Below, piece after piece: positions 26,773 to 28,714 of a stretch of DNA of 28,714 bases. Source of the DNA: Chara braunii (Eukaryota > Streptophyta > Charophyceae > Charales > Characeae). The notes under the pieces were generated by a model. The model was not told where the DNA came from, searched no databases, and saw only the letters and a list, made by a program, of their open reading frames with translations. Position numbers and translations under genes: made by a program. The DNA lies in contig BFEA01000188.1 of assembly GCA_003427395.1 (NCBI GenBank), positions 1,146,609 to 1,175,322 on the forward strand, read 5' to 3'. Each line of letters begins with the position of its first letter. Positions within the stretch are counted from its first letter, which is position 1.

Positions 26773-28714
26773 CTGCATAACGAAACCACCGACCCAGCAG
26801 ACACACTAAGGTTCAAGAAAGATTTGAGACAACAGATTTGATCCACCACGCCAGGCCCCCAAATCTGTTACCATGCCTCAGAAAACTTGGTGAAATGACC
26901 ATCAGGCCTAGTTCAGTTGGTACACCCCTGAACTGTTGAATTACAGACCTGAGTTTGAATCCAGATCCAATCAAAATAATTCCAAATAACCTACATGGGG
27001 CCGGTCAGCTCGATGATGATATCTAAAGCACGTTGCCATTCTAAAAAACGGGGAAAAAAAAAGAAAACTTACCGAAATGAGCATCACCCTATTTACCTGA
27101 CGATAATTCAAAGACCTACTTTGCCAGGCCTAATCGGCACAGTTCACAGCTTCACAGTCACGTTGCTTCTTTCGAAAGGAGAACAAAAGGAAAAAACATC
27201 AAAGAAGTGTGAAGAAGGGTAGCCATAACATTTATTTCTATTCAATATACCACTTGATATCTTCAGCTCTCGATCCAAGAGATCAAGAGTTCTTTGTATA
27301 TACACCATTCACCCACAAGGGCCACAACGCATGTTAGTTGTTTGGAAATGTAAGGGAAACCTTTCTTCATGTGAATTCGACAAATGGACTTTACAGTGGT
27401 GCCAACAGCTTTTCTTTTCTCAAATTGTGTTCCACCTCTTATCTGCAGATGCACTCCGTTTTGCACGTCCAGTGAGTAGTGCAGGGAGACCCAAACACTC
27501 CAGACCCTGCCAAATTTATACTGAATTGGTTCTTCTTCTTTCTCCTTTTTTTTTATTATTATTAGTATTAGTATTATTATTTTAATTTGGACGATTTGTC
27601 GATTTATGTGTGTATTATTATTATTAGTAGTATTTTATTTTTATTTGGACCATTTGTCGATTTATGAGTGTCACCCTTGCACAGGGGCCATGCTTATCTT
27701 CTCTGTATCATTCCAGTTTTAACCGATGTCCCGAAGGACGTACTGAGTCGATTCAACTGCCTAATCACAGGAAATGGGAAAACTTGTACAAGAGCACAAA
27801 AGCATCATTGATGCCAAGCCATTGATTGTTCGGATTTCTTCCCAATCTGAGTAGTGCTGGGGTCTTCTATCTCAGCAGCAATGGATTGACAACGATCACA
27901 CAGACGTATGAGAACGGCATCGAACTTACTCCTCTACTGGGCGGATGATTCTCCGAAGCACATCTTGAGCACCGACACCTTTTATCTCAAGCCTTGCAAG
28001 CTCCGACTTCCTTGCAACGCAACGAACAGAAGACTTTATCTGATAAAAGAAGAGGCCATAAACAGAGTCAATCAGTGATCCTTGCACTTTTTTCGACCAT
28101 TTACCCGGTGTGTGTGAGTGCTGCCATTATCCCGGGACCATAGCACTTCATCTGCAGAAGACAAAGACAAAGAGATAACCAATCATTTTCCTTCAGTTCT
28201 GCCCTTTCTTTTGAACTACAACATCATTGTGCGAGGGAGGCTCATCTTCTCAGTCCAGTCCCGAGCCACCACTGATCACAGCATATTTTGTTGAACCTAC
28301 TGCTTTTCTCCGACCCTGGAGTTGTTGTCAATACCTCTGTTGCCGTGCTCAGCTTTGGGTGTGCAGAGATCCCAATCCGTTTGCACGTTTGGTTGCAGAC
28401 TTCAATACAACCGAGATTGGAGACCGCAACATTCGTTTGCAGGTTCACAAGGTTGGTGCGGAGCCGCTGGCGGCCCAACCTGCGGCCAGTTCTGTATACC
28501 ACCAGATTTCTAGGGCCACGTCGGGGGCAGAGGTGGGTTAGCCACAAGGAGATTAGAAGAGAAAGATGTCAACAGACTCAACATAATGGATTGTTCACCT
28601 TGAAAGGGGTAGAGGACCATCCGCTGATTTTCTTTCAAACGTGAGTTTGGAGCTGTATTGTGCTTGGTGAGAGTACAGCCCAAATCCGCCGAGAAACTTC
28701 GGGATGGGTATAAC
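26023..28714 (-). CDS. Multi-exon gene of unknown function, partial
   Basis: Five exons on the minus strand join in one frame: 28714-28599 (open at the window edge), 28509-28301, 28151-28105, 28039-27930 and 26772-26023, about 410 codons. Every junction is GT-AG and the codon phases agree at all four introns (2, 1, 0, 2). Donors are GTGAAC, GTAGGT, GTAAAT, GTAAGT and, after the last exon, GTACGT; acceptors include a long pyrimidine run ending TTCTGCAG. The protein starts VIPIPKFLGGFGLYSH, has a basic middle (RTGRRLGRQRLR; ARKSELARLEIKGVG) and then a long hydrophilic part with a KRKF basic cluster followed by a strongly acidic stretch. This suggests a nuclear or nucleolar protein, which is inference. 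I recognise no family, and both ends are missing. Confidence 0.6.
26881..26904 (+). repeat. Left flanking duplication of the SINE-like insert
   Basis: GAAAACTTGGTGAAATGACC and the next four bases ATCA match 27063-27086 at 20 of 24 positions. It sits immediately before the tRNA-like head, as a target-site duplication should. Confidence 0.6.
26905..27062 (+). mobile_element. tRNA-derived SINE-like insertion
   Basis: The 158-bp unit starts GGCCTAGTTCAGTTGG. It has a perfect Pol III A box, TAGTTCAGTTGG (26909-26920), and 31 bases later a B-box-like AGTTTGAATCC (26952-26962, two changes from GGTTCGAATCC). It ends in A-rich DNA (27042-27062) and is flanked by 24-bp imperfect direct repeats. Head, tail and duplication together fit a SINE moved by LINE machinery. 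The cloverleaf arms no longer pair well, so it is not a tRNA gene. The family is not recognised. Confidence 0.6.
27063..27086 (+). repeat. Right flanking duplication of the SINE-like insert
   Basis: GAAAACTTACCGAAATGAGC and the next four bases ATCA follow the A-rich tail directly and repeat the left flank with four mismatches, indicating an old insertion. Confidence 0.6.
27585..27613 (-). pseudogene. Duplicated 3' end of the U6 copy
   Basis: On the minus strand ACACATAAATCGACAAAT and then CGTCCAAATT repeat the last 30 bases of the U6 copy exactly 58 bases downstream, with a few differences. ATT/AAT-rich DNA separates and follows them, ending in an A9 run near 27545. The arrangement looks like a tandem duplication of the U6 tail plus its AT-rich flank. 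Confidence 0.8.
27643..27739 (-). pseudogene. U6: U6 spliceosomal snRNA copy, probably a pseudogene
   Basis: U6 forms the catalytic RNA core of the spliceosome. The minus strand begins GTCCTTCGGGACATCGG and goes on with TGATACAGAGA, AGCATGGCCCCTG, CAAGGGTGACAC, AAATCGACAAATGGTCCAAA. The ACAGAGA box (27700-27706) and AGC triad are kept. It is 97 nt against about 102 in plants, has one base missing on each side of the 5' stem loop, and carries several substitutions in nearly invariant positions (for example GATAAGC for GATTAGC). It lacks the T-run terminator, and no TATA box or plant upstream element is visible before 27739. I therefore favour a retro-pseudogene; a diverged functional U6 is less likely. 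Confidence 0.85.
27930..28039 (-). CDS. Exon 4 of the minus-strand gene
   Basis: This 110-base exon follows CTTCTTTTATCAG and is followed by GTAAGTTC. It encodes IKSSVRCVARKSELARLEIK and GVGAQDVLRRIIRPVE, entering in phase 0 and leaving in phase 2. The two other frames have no comparable open peptide. Confidence 0.6.
28105..28151 (-). CDS. Exon 3 of the minus-strand gene
   Basis: A 47-base exon follows the strong acceptor TTTGTCTTCTGCAG and is followed by GTAAAT. Its first two bases finish a codon from exon 2, and it then encodes EVLWSRDNGSTHTHR, ending in phase 0 to match exon 4. Confidence 0.55.
28301..28509 (-). CDS. Exon 2 of the minus-strand gene
   Basis: A 209-base exon follows a pyrimidine-rich run ending GGCCCTAG and is followed by GTAGGT. 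It encodes NLVVYRTGRRLGRQRLRTNL then a Val/Asn/Cys-containing stretch with CNQTCKRIG. An alternative donor GTATTG upstream would give an incompatible phase. This exon is less certain than 3 to 5. Confidence 0.45.
28599..28714 (-). CDS. Exon 1 visible (partial) of the minus-strand gene
   Basis: The frame is open from the window edge and encodes VIPIPKFLGGFGLYSH, QAQYSSKLTFERKSADGP and LPLS, ending TTTCAAG before GTGAAC in phase 2. The peptide looks like conserved folded protein, but I cannot place it in a family. The true first exon lies outside the window. Confidence 0.5.

Larger units (their letters stand above)
26773..27929 (-). other. Large intron (1157 bp) holding two RNA-derived insertions
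   Basis: It runs from the GTAAGT donor after 27930 to the TTATGCAG acceptor before 26772. It carries a U6 snRNA-like copy in the sense orientation, a 58-bp duplication of that copy's end, AT-rich repeats and a SINE-like insertion in the antisense orientation. The other introns of the gene are short (89, 149 and 65 bp), so the insertions account for much of the extra length. Confidence 0.5.

Noticed and set aside
26905-26975. Functional tRNA gene
   Set aside because: The A box is good but the D, T and acceptor stems do not pair; SINE head fits better.

Overview
This is a eukaryotic nuclear genome window, most likely from a green plant-lineage organism. I infer a streptophyte (charophyte) alga such as Chara, because the Ty3/gypsy gag-pol wording resembles Chara-type elements, the retroelement primer-binding site matches plant initiator Met-tRNA, and there are GT-AG introns and an organelle-type LAGLIDADG fragment. 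There are no operons or bacterial-style genes. Most of the DNA is decayed mobile elements, long CT/GA tracts (two next to assembly Ns) and unassigned spacer.

Layout. 1-4460: spacer with diverged duplications and a 28-bp tandem repeat, no recognisable gene. 4461-12484: a nearly full-length but dead Ty3/gypsy LTR retrotransposon on the + strand: 5' LTR, tRNA-Met primer site, gag with a coiled coil and CCHC knuckle, protease, reverse transcriptase, RNase H, integrase, GPY/F-like C-terminus and a shorter 3' LTR. 12485-15134: spacer with degenerate repeats. 15135-16258: a solo LTR of the same family on the - strand, interrupted by about 390 bp of AT-rich DNA carrying a broken LAGLIDADG homing-endonuclease reading frame. 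16259-17400: two hairpins, a 51-bp tandem duplication, a CT tract and a 286-N gap. 17400-20300: spacer with an exon-like segment on each strand (the - one weakly POP1-like) and a 68-70-bp repeat cluster. 20310-21325: a second gypsy pol fragment (RNase H to start of integrase) interrupted by a 261-bp GC-rich MITE with inverted ends and a near-perfect 8-bp target duplication. 21326-25580: spacer with inverted repeats, telomere-like tandem units, a G-quadruplex motif and CT tracts.

26023-28714: the best candidate host gene, on the - strand. Five exons have good splice sites and mutually consistent codon phases, giving about 410 codons of an unrecognised protein with an acidic, low-complexity region. 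It is open at the right window edge, and its end beyond 26023 is not resolved. Its largest intron (1157 bp) holds a U6 snRNA-like copy with a duplicated 3' end, and a short tRNA-derived SINE-like insertion with an A-rich tail and flanking duplications.

The retroelement parts are mostly pseudogenes: reading frames are cut by many stops and frameshifts, and the RT YxDD motif has become YLND. All calls rest on reading the sequence by eye; no database search was run.
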